NCBI RefSeq assembly: GCF_005848555.1
Contig: NZ_CP040518.1
Location: 620,001 to 684,000, forward strand
Length of the DNA stretch: 64,000 nucleotides
Source of the DNA: Blautia sp. SC05B48
GTDB taxonomy: Bacteria > Bacillota > Clostridia > Lachnospirales > Lachnospiraceae
Direction: 5' to 3'
Below, piece by piece: positions 8,450 to 16,390 of this stretch (its first letter is position 1; every line of letters begins with the position of its first letter). The translations under genes and the position numbers were made by a program. The notes beneath the pieces are model-generated. The model ran no database searches. It had not been told where the DNA came from and saw only the letters and a list, made by a program, of their open reading frames with translations.

Positions 8450-9304
8450 TCATTTGGATGTGCTGTCTGCGGAAGCTGTGCTGTCCTCAGCCTCATATGC
8501 TGTAAATCCATAGTCCTCAAAGACCTTGATCGCTGCGTCAGACTCTACATAATCAAGAAAAGCCTCTGCTGCCTTGGTATCGTCTTCAGATGCTTCCTTG
8601 TCCTCGATAAGTCCCACAGGATAAAGAACCGGCGTCTTAAGGCTGTCTGCCGGCGCCTCTGCGATGATATCTACTTTATCAGTAACAGATGCAGCATCTG
8701 TCGCATATACAACACCAACCTCATTACTTCTTTCACTGACTGCTGCAAGTACATCCGTTACATTCTTGCACTCGTTGATCTCCATTTTGTTTACATCGTC
8801 CATGATTCCAAGATTGCTAAAGATCTCACGGGAGTACTGTCCCACCGGAACATCCTCTCCTGCAAGCGCCATATTCTCAGCGTCTGTGATATTCTCGAAT
8901 CCTGTTACCTTTGTCTCTCCGTCCTTTGGTTTGATCAGAACGACTTTGTTCTCAAGAAGATCCTTAACGGTGTCTTCCTTTGTCAGTTTTTCCTCTGTGA
9001 GGGCATCCATCTGTTTATCTGCTGCTGAAAAGAAAAGATCACAGCGTGCACCTTCCTCGATCTGTGTCTGCAGTGTACCTGAACTGTCTGCACTGTAATA
9101 GATCGTTACATTCGGATAAAGCTCATTGAAATCCTTCTGGATCTCCTCCATGGAATTGCTGAGGCTGGCAGCAATAAATGCATAAACCTCTCCCTTCAGG
9201 TTCTCATCACCTTTCACTTCTGTGTCTGCCGCAAAAACAGTTCCGGTCATAAGGCCTGTTGTTAAAATTCCCGCGGTAAGGGCTGCTAAGATTTTTTTCT
9301 TCAT
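8450..9304 (-). CDS. modA: Molybdate-binding periplasmic-type lipoprotein/binding protein ModA
   Basis: This 284-residue extracellular substrate-binding protein has an N-terminal signal sequence (MKKKILAALTAGILTTGLMT). A mature ModA fold follows, with family blocks FIAASLSNSMEEIQKDF, YYSADSSGTLQTQIEEGA and DLFFSAADKQMD. No cysteine lipobox is evident in the signal region, so its anchoring is unclear. The C-terminal tail is Ser/Thr/Glu-rich. It is the first gene of modABC, with a strong promoter and repeated operator-like sequences upstream. Binding of tungstate rather than molybdate cannot be excluded. Confidence 0.92.
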   Translation of the reverse strand: MKKKILAALTAGILTTGLMTGTVFAADTEVKGDENLKGEVYAFIAASLSNSMEEIQKDFNELYPNVTIYYSADSSGTLQTQIEEGARCDLFFSAADKQMDALTEEKLTKEDTVKDLLENKVVLIKPKDGETKVTGFENITDAENMALAGEDVPVGQYSREIFSNLGIMDDVNKMEINECKNVTDVLAAVSERSNEVGVVYATDAASVTDKVDIIAEAPADSLKTPVLYPVGLIEDKEASEDDTKAAEAFLDYVESDAAIKVFEDYGFTAYEAEDSTASADSTSK

Positions 9305-9330
9305 CTTTTGTTCCTCTACTTTTCCGTTTC

Positions 9331-9370
9331 ATTCAGTTTTGTTTAGTTTTGAATGGTTTTGTTTAATTTT
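9331..9370. promoter_or_regulatory. Direct repeats downstream of and overlapping the modA -10, candidate operator
   Basis: Two copies of TTTTGTTTA(G/A)TTTT are spaced 20 bp apart (about 9337-9350 and 9357-9370), two helical turns. The left copy is also bracketed by ATTCA and TGAAT as an inverted repeat. They cover the modA -10 and start-site region, a good position for repression. The divergently encoded HTH regulator is the obvious candidate binder. Confidence 0.45.
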
Positions 9371-9394
9371 ACCGAAAGGAAAGTTTCTTGTCAA
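9366..9394 (-). promoter_or_regulatory. modABC promoter
   Basis: On the minus strand a perfect TTGACA (9389-9394) is 17 bp from TAAAAT (9366-9371), upstream of modA. Confidence 0.7.
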
Positions 9395-9405
9395 GCTATA
9401 AGGCA

Positions 9406-9434
9406 TTGCTGTTTTTCTCTACAAGTGCTATCAT
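9406..9434 (+). promoter_or_regulatory. mop/regulator promoter
   Basis: TTGCTG (9406-9411) is 17 bp from TATCAT (9429-9434) on the plus strand, divergent from the modA promoter. Transcription would start near 9441. Confidence 0.55.
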
Positions 9435-9440
9435 AAATAC

Positions 9441-9605
9441 ATAGTTGACAAGCCAGGCGGATGTTCACGATCCGCTTCGTTTCTTATCATGAGTGGCTTA
9501 CAGCACTCCTGATACAGACAAATCCCACACAAGGTTCATTGCTCTGCACAACGGAAGCAGAGAATTTGCCTGATCCGGTTCATTCAATATTCAAGAAAGG
9601 GAGAA
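9441..9605 (+). ncRNA. Long structured leader upstream of mop (possible cis-regulatory RNA)
   Basis: About 170 nt of untranslated leader contains three evident hairpins: GCGGAT/ATCCGC (about 9457-9475), a ten-base stem ATCATGAGTG/CACTCCTGAT (about 9487-9514), and TCTGC/GCAGA (about 9543-9561). The length and folding exceed what a simple 5' UTR needs, and the downstream gene concerns molybdate, so a molybdenum- or tungsten-cofactor-type riboswitch is a possibility. I could not match it to a known consensus. With the modA side, this makes a 307-bp gene-free interval (9305-9611). Confidence 0.35.
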
Positions 9606-9611
9606 TTACTT

Positions 9612-9824
9612 ATGAAACTCAGTGCACGTAATCAGTTAAAAGGAAAAATCATCAACATCAACCAGGGAGCTGTAAATTCCATCGTTTCTATCGATATCGG
9701 TGGTGGAAATATCATCACTGCTACCATCTCCTGTGCGGCGGTGGAAGAACTTGGACTGAAAGTAGGCTCTGATGCTTACGCAGTCATCAAAGCAACCAAT
9801 GTTATGGTAGGTATCGATGAATAA
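9612..9824 (+). CDS. mop: Molbindin, single TOBE/Mop domain protein
   Basis: This small protein (70 residues) consists of one Mop/TOBE domain: SARNQLKGKIININQGAVNS at the start, then IVSIDIGGGNIITATIS, and the ending GSDAYAVIKATNVMVGID. Molbindins assemble into hexamers that bind and store molybdate or tungstate in the cytoplasm. The start follows AAAGGGAG. The stop overlaps the start of the regulator (ATGAATAA), so the two are translationally coupled. It is divergent from modABC and likely buffers the imported oxyanion or signals its level. Confidence 0.93.
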   Translation: MKLSARNQLKGKIININQGAVNSIVSIDIGGGNIITATISCAAVEELGLKVGSDAYAVIKATNVMVGIDE

Positions 9825-10743
9825 GGTTTACACAGCTCAGGAAGTGGCAGATAAGCTGAAAATCAAAAAGTCAACGGTATATGACCTGATCAAGCGGGGA
9901 GAGCTCCCATCCTCCAAAGTCGGCAAACAGCTGCGGGTCAGCGAGGAACAGTTGTCTCAGTATCTTAATAGTCCGGAATATTCTCCCCTTTCTGTTCAGT
10001 CTCACAATTATCAGCCGGAAAGTTCTCTTCTGAAAAGAGATTATCTTCTGCATTCCAGTGGACTGATCATCAGCGGGCAGGCTTCTCCGGCTCTGGATCT
10101 TCTCCTGAATCAGCTTCCCACACACCCGGACAGTCTGCCGATTCTGCAATCTCACATGAATACCTACAACGGACTGTATTCTCTTTATTTTGAAAAAGTC
10201 CACATTGCCTGTGCATCCGCCTCACCGGAGGATATCCATAGCCTTGTACCCGGTATCCCACTGACTGTGATCTCTCTGTGTCAGTATCCCGTCGGCTTCT
10301 ATGTAAAAAAAGAAAATCCCAAGAATATCCGGGGATTTTCTGATCTTACACGGGCAGATATTATTTTTGCGAACCGCGAAAAAGGAAGCAGCCGTCGGAT
10401 CCTTCTCGACCGTACACTGCTGTCTTCCGAAATTTCACCGGATTCCATATCCGGATATCGAAATGAGCTTGTTACCGATCACTCCACGGCTGCCGCAGTG
10501 GCTGGTGGACAGGCAGACATAGCTCTTGGCGAGGCCTGTGTGGCGAGAAGCTTTCCGGAGCTGGATTTTCTTCCTGTTTGCCAGGAATCACGCTTCCTGG
10601 TTATGCAGACCAAAAATCTGAGCACCCCCGGCTTTCAGGCCGTAGCGGAAACCGTTGCATCCGAACCTTTCCGTCGGTTCCTGTCTCTCCAGACCGGCTA
10701 CGATATCACAGATACCGGAAACATCCGGCATATTAAAGGATAA
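9817..10743 (+). CDS. Excisionase-type HTH regulator with PBP-like ligand domain (putative molybdate-responsive)
   Basis: Residues 1-55 form a MerR/excisionase-type winged HTH (YTAQEVADKLKIKKSTVYDL, then GELPSSKVGKQLRVSE). The remaining ~220 residues resemble the periplasmic-binding-protein-like domain (PF12727 type) found with HTHs or fused to MoeA, including the late block GGQADIALGEACVARSF. The architecture and the position after mop and opposite modABC suggest a one-component molybdate/tungstate sensor that replaces ModE. It probably binds the repeats at 9331-9370. Ligand and targets are inferred. Confidence 0.82.
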   Translation: MNKVYTAQEVADKLKIKKSTVYDLIKRGELPSSKVGKQLRVSEEQLSQYLNSPEYSPLSVQSHNYQPESSLLKRDYLLHSSGLIISGQASPALDLLLNQLPTHPDSLPILQSHMNTYNGLYSLYFEKVHIACASASPEDIHSLVPGIPLTVISLCQYPVGFYVKKENPKNIRGFSDLTRADIIFANREKGSSRRILLDRTLLSSEISPDSISGYRNELVTDHSTAAAVAGGQADIALGEACVARSFPELDFLPVCQESRFLVMQTKNLSTPGFQAVAETVASEPFRRFLSLQTGYDITDTGNIRHIKG

Positions 10744-10795
10744 AGAAAAACCTTATCTGTGAAATTCTTCCGCAACCATTTCTTTGATGATAATA

Positions 10796-10881
10796 CAAAA
10801 TCAGCCAGCACGTTCATGAATGCCACTTATTTTTACCGAATCAAGGAAGGCCCCCGGGCTCATGACTGCTGGCTGATCTTT
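10796..10881. terminator. Long-loop hairpin between convergent genes
   Basis: ATCAGCCAGCA pairs perfectly with TGCTGGCTGAT across a loop of nearly 60 nt, and TTTATTTATT follows. It probably terminates the regulator gene and may also serve the convergent hydrolase gene. The loop itself has no coding potential that I can support. Confidence 0.55.
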
Positions 10882-12454
10882 ATTTATTCAGATATTGATA
10901 TACTCTTGAAGAAATCGAACGGATTCCGTGCAGTAAATGATCTTCGGAGGCTCCTTCAGAGAATATACATAATACATAATTTGTTTTCTTTCCATAGATG
11001 ATCGCCATATCATGCTGAACTGAGCTTGTTTCACCCGTTTTGTTCGCACACACTACACCTGCCGGAAGGCCTGATGGAATTTTGTATCGTTTCGTCTGAT
11101 ACAGTAAAAGATTTAACATTTCTCTGGAATACTGTTGAGAAACGCACCGACCTCTATAGATTTTTTCTAAAAGCATCCCACAATCTTTTGCAGATGCCGT
11201 GTTACGCCACCCATCACTGCTCCAGGCTGAAGAAGATGGATGCAAGGAACTGTGGCAGCCGGTATTTTTGTAACCGTTCTTTCGAAGATATTGGTTCACT
11301 ACAGCCGTTCCTCCTACAAAGCTTCCGCCCCCTTGACGCCTTACCAGTTCATTATAACATTCATTATCACTGACGGTGATCATATCCCACAGCAAGCTGT
11401 ACACACCGGAGCTGTATTGCATTTTTCCCTGACGAATCTGATCATAGACGGATGCCATCACAAACGCCTTGATCGTACTTGCCGGATACATTTCCTGATC
11501 ATTTATATTTACAACATTTCCTGTTTTCAGATCTTTTATATAAACAGACCAGTTTCCACCGTAGGCAGAAGCAAAACTCTCTAATTCCGATTTAAACTCA
11601 CTTAAGGCATACTCTGATCTTGTACTTTTTCTTCCCCTCCAGTCCACATACTGACCATCCGGTGTTTTCATATTTTTCGCAATGGTTCCGTTAGATTTCA
11701 GGTAATAGCCATCTTTCCACCGGTTCACCAGCATTTTTCCATTTTGATCTACATAATATTGCTGGCCATCACAGGTTACCCACCCTGCCTTCTGTGCCAT
11801 TCTTCCGTTATCATTGCCAAAATAATAGATTCCGTTAAACTTTTTTCCCTGAACTGTTTTGTTCATTTTATGAAAAGACGGACGCATGCAGATTCTTCCG
11901 GTTCCATAGAAATAATAATAACCACTTTTAAAATTACGCCCACCGAATCTTCTCTGTCTTATATAACGTACTGTTCCACGATCAGCCAGTTTTCCGTACG
12001 CTTCCACATAATAAATGCCTGCGATAATTTTTTTGCCCCGCACGTTCTGTTCAGCTACGTTTACAAAGCCACGCTCTCCCTTTGAAATTCTTCCATTGGA
12101 GTCTGTGATGTGGTATTTATCAAAGCGAACACCAGAAACTGTCTTTTTATCGAAATAATACACGGATTGTTTTCTCAAAAGTTTTCCGTTTTTGTCAAAC
12201 ATATAAAATCCTGTTTTTAAAAACTCTGTCTTTGGAATTGACAAATAACGCAATCCGCTAAGTTTTCGCTTCTTTGAATCTTTCAGATACCAGTTTCCGC
12301 CGGATTTCTGAAGATAATTTCCACTGTTATCCCAAAATCGTACTGTTCTTTCAGCAGCCTCGACCTTTATCTCTGTACTTCTGATACCAATAATGCCTCC
12401 AAAAATCATTACTAATATCATCCAATATATACAAACTATTTTCTTTGCTTTCAT
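10880..12454 (-). CDS. Secreted class A beta-lactamase-fold serine hydrolase with cell-wall-binding repeats
   Basis: This 524-residue exported protein has a signal/anchor segment at 5-24. Residues about 36-270 are glycine- and aromatic-rich repeats (FYMFDKNGKLL, YYFGNDNGRMA, YYVDQNGKML) of the cell-wall/choline-binding type. Residues 280-524 form a penicillin-recognising domain with catalytic S326-T-I-K329, S362-D-N and K472-T-G. The ExxLN motif that carries the deacylating glutamate of true class A beta-lactamases is not visible. A peptidase or transferase role on peptidoglycan is therefore more likely than antibiotic resistance. It stands alone between two hairpins. Confidence 0.85.
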   Translation of the reverse strand: MKAKKIVCIYWMILVMIFGGIIGIRSTEIKVEAAERTVRFWDNSGNYLQKSGGNWYLKDSKKRKLSGLRYLSIPKTEFLKTGFYMFDKNGKLLRKQSVYYFDKKTVSGVRFDKYHITDSNGRISKGERGFVNVAEQNVRGKKIIAGIYYVEAYGKLADRGTVRYIRQRRFGGRNFKSGYYYFYGTGRICMRPSFHKMNKTVQGKKFNGIYYFGNDNGRMAQKAGWVTCDGQQYYVDQNGKMLVNRWKDGYYLKSNGTIAKNMKTPDGQYVDWRGRKSTRSEYALSEFKSELESFASAYGGNWSVYIKDLKTGNVVNINDQEMYPASTIKAFVMASVYDQIRQGKMQYSSGVYSLLWDMITVSDNECYNELVRRQGGGSFVGGTAVVNQYLRKNGYKNTGCHSSLHPSSSAWSSDGWRNTASAKDCGMLLEKIYRGRCVSQQYSREMLNLLLYQTKRYKIPSGLPAGVVCANKTGETSSVQHDMAIIYGKKTNYVLCIFSEGASEDHLLHGIRSISSRVYQYLNK

Positions 12455-12462
12455 ACTTTAAC

Positions 12463-12495
12463 AAGACCTGCCACAGACGATGACAGGTCTTTCTC
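12463..12495 (-). terminator. Terminator of the uppP-to-acyltransferase operon
   Basis: AGACCTG pairs with CAGGTCT just downstream of the acyltransferase stop codon. The T-tract on the minus strand is weak. Confidence 0.5.
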
Positions 12496-12506
12496 CTTTA
12501 TCTTTA

Positions 12507-13583
12507 TTATCCTATTTTCACACAGATGTTCTGGATCAGGCGGTTGTATCCGCTTACCTTTTTCAGCCATTCCAGCGCTATGGACACGGCCAGTGAAGCC
12601 AGCAGAAGCGTCAGTGTATTGGTCAGAAAATATCCACTCACATACACAAAAGAATATTGTCTTATAAATGTATGTATCAGAAATATATTCATGGAATGTT
12701 TTCCGAGAAACAGTAAAATCTGTCGCACTCCCGGAATAACATTAATAAATTCGCAGCAAAATGCCATAAATACAATTGGATACACACCCCAGTGGATCTC
12801 ACTGTATACCTTCAGCGGCAAAGTTCTGTAGGCTTTATACAAAATAAACACCGCAAGAAGTTCCAGAAGAAATTTGAAAACATGCTTCACTCCAACATTC
12901 CATATCCTAAACCATCGGTTAAACAAATCATACTTGGCTACGCACATTCCCATGAGAAATACCGGTAAAAATGCATAAATACCTGTAATTCCCATAACCT
13001 CCATGGAAATTGTCCGCGGAAATGCCGCAACAGCCACAAGAATAAATACCAGATATTCTTCCTTTATCATAAACAGCGGCACGCAGATGATAAAAATGAT
13101 CGCCGCGCTCATATACCACCAGGTTCCGTTCAGAGTCGAAGTTCCGAAAAGTTTCGCCAGACCAAAAAAATCCAGCACCATTGCGCTAACACCTTTGGCA
13201 ATATTTCCGTTTCCGAAATATCTGGTCACGGCATAGCCGTTATAAAGCTGTAAGATCACAACAGAAAGCCCCCATATGATCCAGAACCCTCCCATTGTTT
13301 TTATCAGTCTTTTGGCTGTCCACTTACCAGGTGTGGAATTATTTTTTCTGTAACTGAGATACAGTCCGTATCCGGAAATAAATGCATAGATCGGTACACA
13401 GATCTTAAATGTTCTGCACAGATACATGATCCGATCTGCCGAAAACGGAGTGAAAACAACATTCAGTCCCTCAAATCTGTCTTGACTCAGATACATATGA
13501 TGGAACAGCATCATAACAATGGCAATGCCCTTTATCGCCTGAGAATTATATTTATCAAACTTTATTGCCTGCTTTCCTTCCAA
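12507..13583 (-). CDS. Membrane acyltransferase 3 family protein (OafA/Oac-like)
   Basis: This integral membrane protein (358 residues, about ten hydrophobic helices) belongs to the acyltransferase_3 family. It starts with the diagnostic block SQAIKGIAIVMMLFHHMYL, which holds the catalytic-site histidine pair, and ends in the usual helix bundle. Such enzymes transfer acetyl or succinyl groups to glycans or lipids at the cell surface. It is the last gene of the operon with three CDP-glycerol transferase-like genes, so it likely O-acylates the polymer they make. The start is TTG, supported by GGAGG upstream; no better ATG precedes the first helix. Confidence 0.88.
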   Translation of the reverse strand: MEGKQAIKFDKYNSQAIKGIAIVMMLFHHMYLSQDRFEGLNVVFTPFSADRIMYLCRTFKICVPIYAFISGYGLYLSYRKNNSTPGKWTAKRLIKTMGGFWIIWGLSVVILQLYNGYAVTRYFGNGNIAKGVSAMVLDFFGLAKLFGTSTLNGTWWYMSAAIIFIICVPLFMIKEEYLVFILVAVAAFPRTISMEVMGITGIYAFLPVFLMGMCVAKYDLFNRWFRIWNVGVKHVFKFLLELLAVFILYKAYRTLPLKVYSEIHWGVYPIVFMAFCCEFINVIPGVRQILLFLGKHSMNIFLIHTFIRQYSFVYVSGYFLTNTLTLLLASLAVSIALEWLKKVSGYNRLIQNICVKIG

Positions 13584-13598
13584 AATCCAACCTCCATA

Positions 13599-16367
13599 TT
13601 ACCGATTCTCGATGATTCTCTCATACACACGTTTGGAACAGTTACGGTCATTAAATGCAAAGGTCTCATCCATTCGTTTCCGATATTCCTCTTTCATCTG
13701 ACAGCTGTCTGCCATATATTCAATGATCCGTTCCACAGTTCCGTCCAGTGTATGTTCCACCTCTCCAAAGCCATCTCTCTCATAGTCAAAGTATCCCTCT
13801 GTGTAGGAATGCGCACCACTGAAAAAGCTGTCTCTGTCAAACTGGGAGTATACGATGGGTTTTCTCAGGTATGCAAAATCAAAGGCAACCGAAGAATAGT
13901 CCGTGATCATCAGATCTGTCTGGGCAAAAATGTCCTTGTAGGAATAAGACGAATCCATAAATTTTACCCGTGGATCATGGCGGAACATATGCAGGCCATC
14001 AATGGTATTTGGGTGAGGCATGAAGCAGATGGTATATCCGTATTTCTCTGCCGCTCCCAGAAGTTTTTCGTTGTTGAGAAGATCATCATAAAAATGGAAG
14101 TATTCGCTTTCCTGAAATTCTTTTCCAAGCTGCCATACTCCTCTGGCATCGGTTCCTGAGGAAAGGCTCTTGCGCCAGGTAGGCATCACCGTCACATACT
14201 TGCGTTCATCATGGACCAGACGGTCATAACGTGGCATTCCCGTAAGCCAGATATTTTTTTCCGGATAAAAATAGTCATAGGTAAAGGCAGAATCATACTC
14301 CGGCTTTGTGCTGACGATAAATCCGAAAAGATTACGGTTGTATTTGTTCAGCCACTTGGACTGGTTGTCTTTGGTAACACCATGCTGCAGAAATACCAGC
14401 TTTTTGTCATAGATAATATCACGGTACAGATACTCCAGCTTTCCAAAAGGATTGATCACCGGTTTGTTAGCCTGGGAGGACAGTGAAAATTCATTCAGCA
14501 GGAACAGAAGCTTATGTTTCCAGGAGAAAGGCTCCACAACCTTTCCAAGCTTCCTCATTTCCACATAATCCTGTGTATCCTTGTTGACTACAAAATAAGG
14601 CTCCACCGTAGGGTCCGGATTGGCGCAGAGATAGCGGAACATCACTTCGCCGTTGTCATCTCCACGTGTTGTACGGTCGGAGATCAGCCAGATCTGCTTT
14701 TTCTGCTTTGCCTTCTGCATCTCGTAGAGCTTACGCACGAGAACTGCCTTTTTTCCGGCCTTTCCCTGAGAGAATATTGCTTTGGTGCGTTTTTTCTTCA
14801 GCTGTTTCTCTCTGCTCTGGCTGTATGGCTCTACAGTTACTTCATACTGATGGCCCAGAACTTTTGCATCTTCCTGATCCTCTCCACGGATCATCCGGAC
14901 TTTTTCGTTAAGATACAGAAGCTTATCCTCTATATGAAGGAAAAGCGGCAGCTTCTTTGTAAATGGCACATATTTTCCGTAGGAAATATTGTACATTTTA
15001 TTTACATGTCCATCTGTGCCTGTACCCCAGCTGATAAACTCACTGATCTCAGAAAGCGGAATGTCCACGATATACAGCTTCTCAACGGCACTTTCTTCCC
15101 TGCACCAGCCGGTTCTTCCCAGTGTATATTTCCATCTGGCTTCATAGGTGCTGCCACCAGTCATCATATATGCACGGTTTGTCCTGCTCACAGGCTCCAC
15201 AATGGAAAATTCACAGTGCAGCTGGTCTTTTTCCGGCTGGAATATCTTGACATTAAGATTATCATATATGGGATTCAGGATCGTGTCCGCCTGATCCGGG
15301 AATTTTTTTCGGATATCCGGATAATATTTCCGGAGAAGATATACTTTGTTTGCCCTGCTGAGATGCTGATTGGACATCACGATTTCCGGAAACTCCATCT
15401 GTTTCAGGAAGCTTTCGATGCCTTCCTCATATCTGCATTTTTTCTCTTCATCAAGCTCCTCGTTATCAAATATGATATCAGCCATTTTTGCGCTGTAATA
15501 CAGCAGCACATAATCTGCATTTTTTTCATGAACAGGATTTTCTTTTCTTCTGCAGTCTGCAATCTTTCGGAAAAATTCCTGGTAAAATACCTCCAGTTGC
15601 TTCGGATCCTGCAGCATATTCTTCCAGTCCTCCACCATGAGATGGTCCGCAAGGATCTGCACATAGATATCTTCCCCTGAAGTCACTCCCAGACTCCGGC
15701 AGCTTACAACGGACTGATATACCATAGTCATCACATCCAGATACCAGATCTCCGGACGGATCTCGGATACCCATTTCACCTGATCTGCTGCAAATGTATA
15801 AGCGGTATACAGCTGATGCAGAAGATATACATTGTTATCCAGCGTTGTTTTTTCGGTGAAACGGTCACAGTAGTTATTATGCTCCCGCACATGGATATTT
15901 CCTTTTCCACGGATCTTTGTTATGACAACATCTCTGTTGTCTTCCTCAAAGCAGCGTCTGACCTCTGCACTGGATTTTGGGGAAAAACAGATTCCGGCTT
16001 TTGCAAAAACGACATAGTTTCCGGCTATCTTATCCTTCAGCTCCGCCACAAGATCCCCGCATTCCAGACCGTCAATATATAAAAGATCCCTGTCATCCAG
16101 CATCTCCCGGAAACGGGAATCTTCCGGATTGAACGCTCCGTAGATCTTATCCAGCTCTTCGTCCTTGAGCTCTTTCTCCTTTTCTCCGGCTTCTTCCAAC
16201 TCCCTCATGTCCCGTTCATCAGGGATATCCATATCTCCTGCTGTGCGTACTGCAAGGATCTGTACCGTTCCTTTAGGTGTGACCTCACGTACATTTTTAA
16301 AGGTTCTGTAAAGCTTTGCGGTATCTTTTGCAAAAACAACTACTGAAAATTCATACTCCCTGTTCAT
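13599..16367 (-). CDS. Large CDP-glycerol glycerophosphotransferase-family protein with degenerate GT-A-like N-terminus
   Basis: This 922-residue protein has a TagB/TagF-type Glyphos_transf domain in the C-terminal ~380 residues. Its motifs are LVFLQHGVTKDNQSKW, VTVMPTWRKSL, and the nucleotide-binding block LMITDYSSVAFDFAYLRKP. The N-terminal ~300 residues look like a decayed family 2 glycosyltransferase (SVVVFAKDTAKLYRTF, NYVVFAKAGICFSP) with no clear DxD. It would polymerise or prime poly(glycerol- or ribitol-phosphate) at the membrane. The start ATG follows AAGGAG. It is 23 bp after the next transferase gene in one operon. The exact polyol substrate is unknown. Confidence 0.85.
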   Translation of the reverse strand: MNREYEFSVVVFAKDTAKLYRTFKNVREVTPKGTVQILAVRTAGDMDIPDERDMRELEEAGEKEKELKDEELDKIYGAFNPEDSRFREMLDDRDLLYIDGLECGDLVAELKDKIAGNYVVFAKAGICFSPKSSAEVRRCFEEDNRDVVITKIRGKGNIHVREHNNYCDRFTEKTTLDNNVYLLHQLYTAYTFAADQVKWVSEIRPEIWYLDVMTMVYQSVVSCRSLGVTSGEDIYVQILADHLMVEDWKNMLQDPKQLEVFYQEFFRKIADCRRKENPVHEKNADYVLLYYSAKMADIIFDNEELDEEKKCRYEEGIESFLKQMEFPEIVMSNQHLSRANKVYLLRKYYPDIRKKFPDQADTILNPIYDNLNVKIFQPEKDQLHCEFSIVEPVSRTNRAYMMTGGSTYEARWKYTLGRTGWCREESAVEKLYIVDIPLSEISEFISWGTGTDGHVNKMYNISYGKYVPFTKKLPLFLHIEDKLLYLNEKVRMIRGEDQEDAKVLGHQYEVTVEPYSQSREKQLKKKRTKAIFSQGKAGKKAVLVRKLYEMQKAKQKKQIWLISDRTTRGDDNGEVMFRYLCANPDPTVEPYFVVNKDTQDYVEMRKLGKVVEPFSWKHKLLFLLNEFSLSSQANKPVINPFGKLEYLYRDIIYDKKLVFLQHGVTKDNQSKWLNKYNRNLFGFIVSTKPEYDSAFTYDYFYPEKNIWLTGMPRYDRLVHDERKYVTVMPTWRKSLSSGTDARGVWQLGKEFQESEYFHFYDDLLNNEKLLGAAEKYGYTICFMPHPNTIDGLHMFRHDPRVKFMDSSYSYKDIFAQTDLMITDYSSVAFDFAYLRKPIVYSQFDRDSFFSGAHSYTEGYFDYERDGFGEVEHTLDGTVERIIEYMADSCQMKEEYRKRMDETFAFNDRNCSKRVYERIIENR

Positions 16368-16390
16368 ATTGCTCCTTTTGTATCCTTACA

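Noticed and set aside
9441..9605. Calling the mop leader a molybdenum cofactor riboswitch
   Set aside because: I could not match the conserved core of that motif, so it is listed only as a structured leader.
10880..12454. Annotation as a beta-lactamase resistance gene
   Set aside because: Wall-binding repeats and the missing ExxLN motif argue against it.
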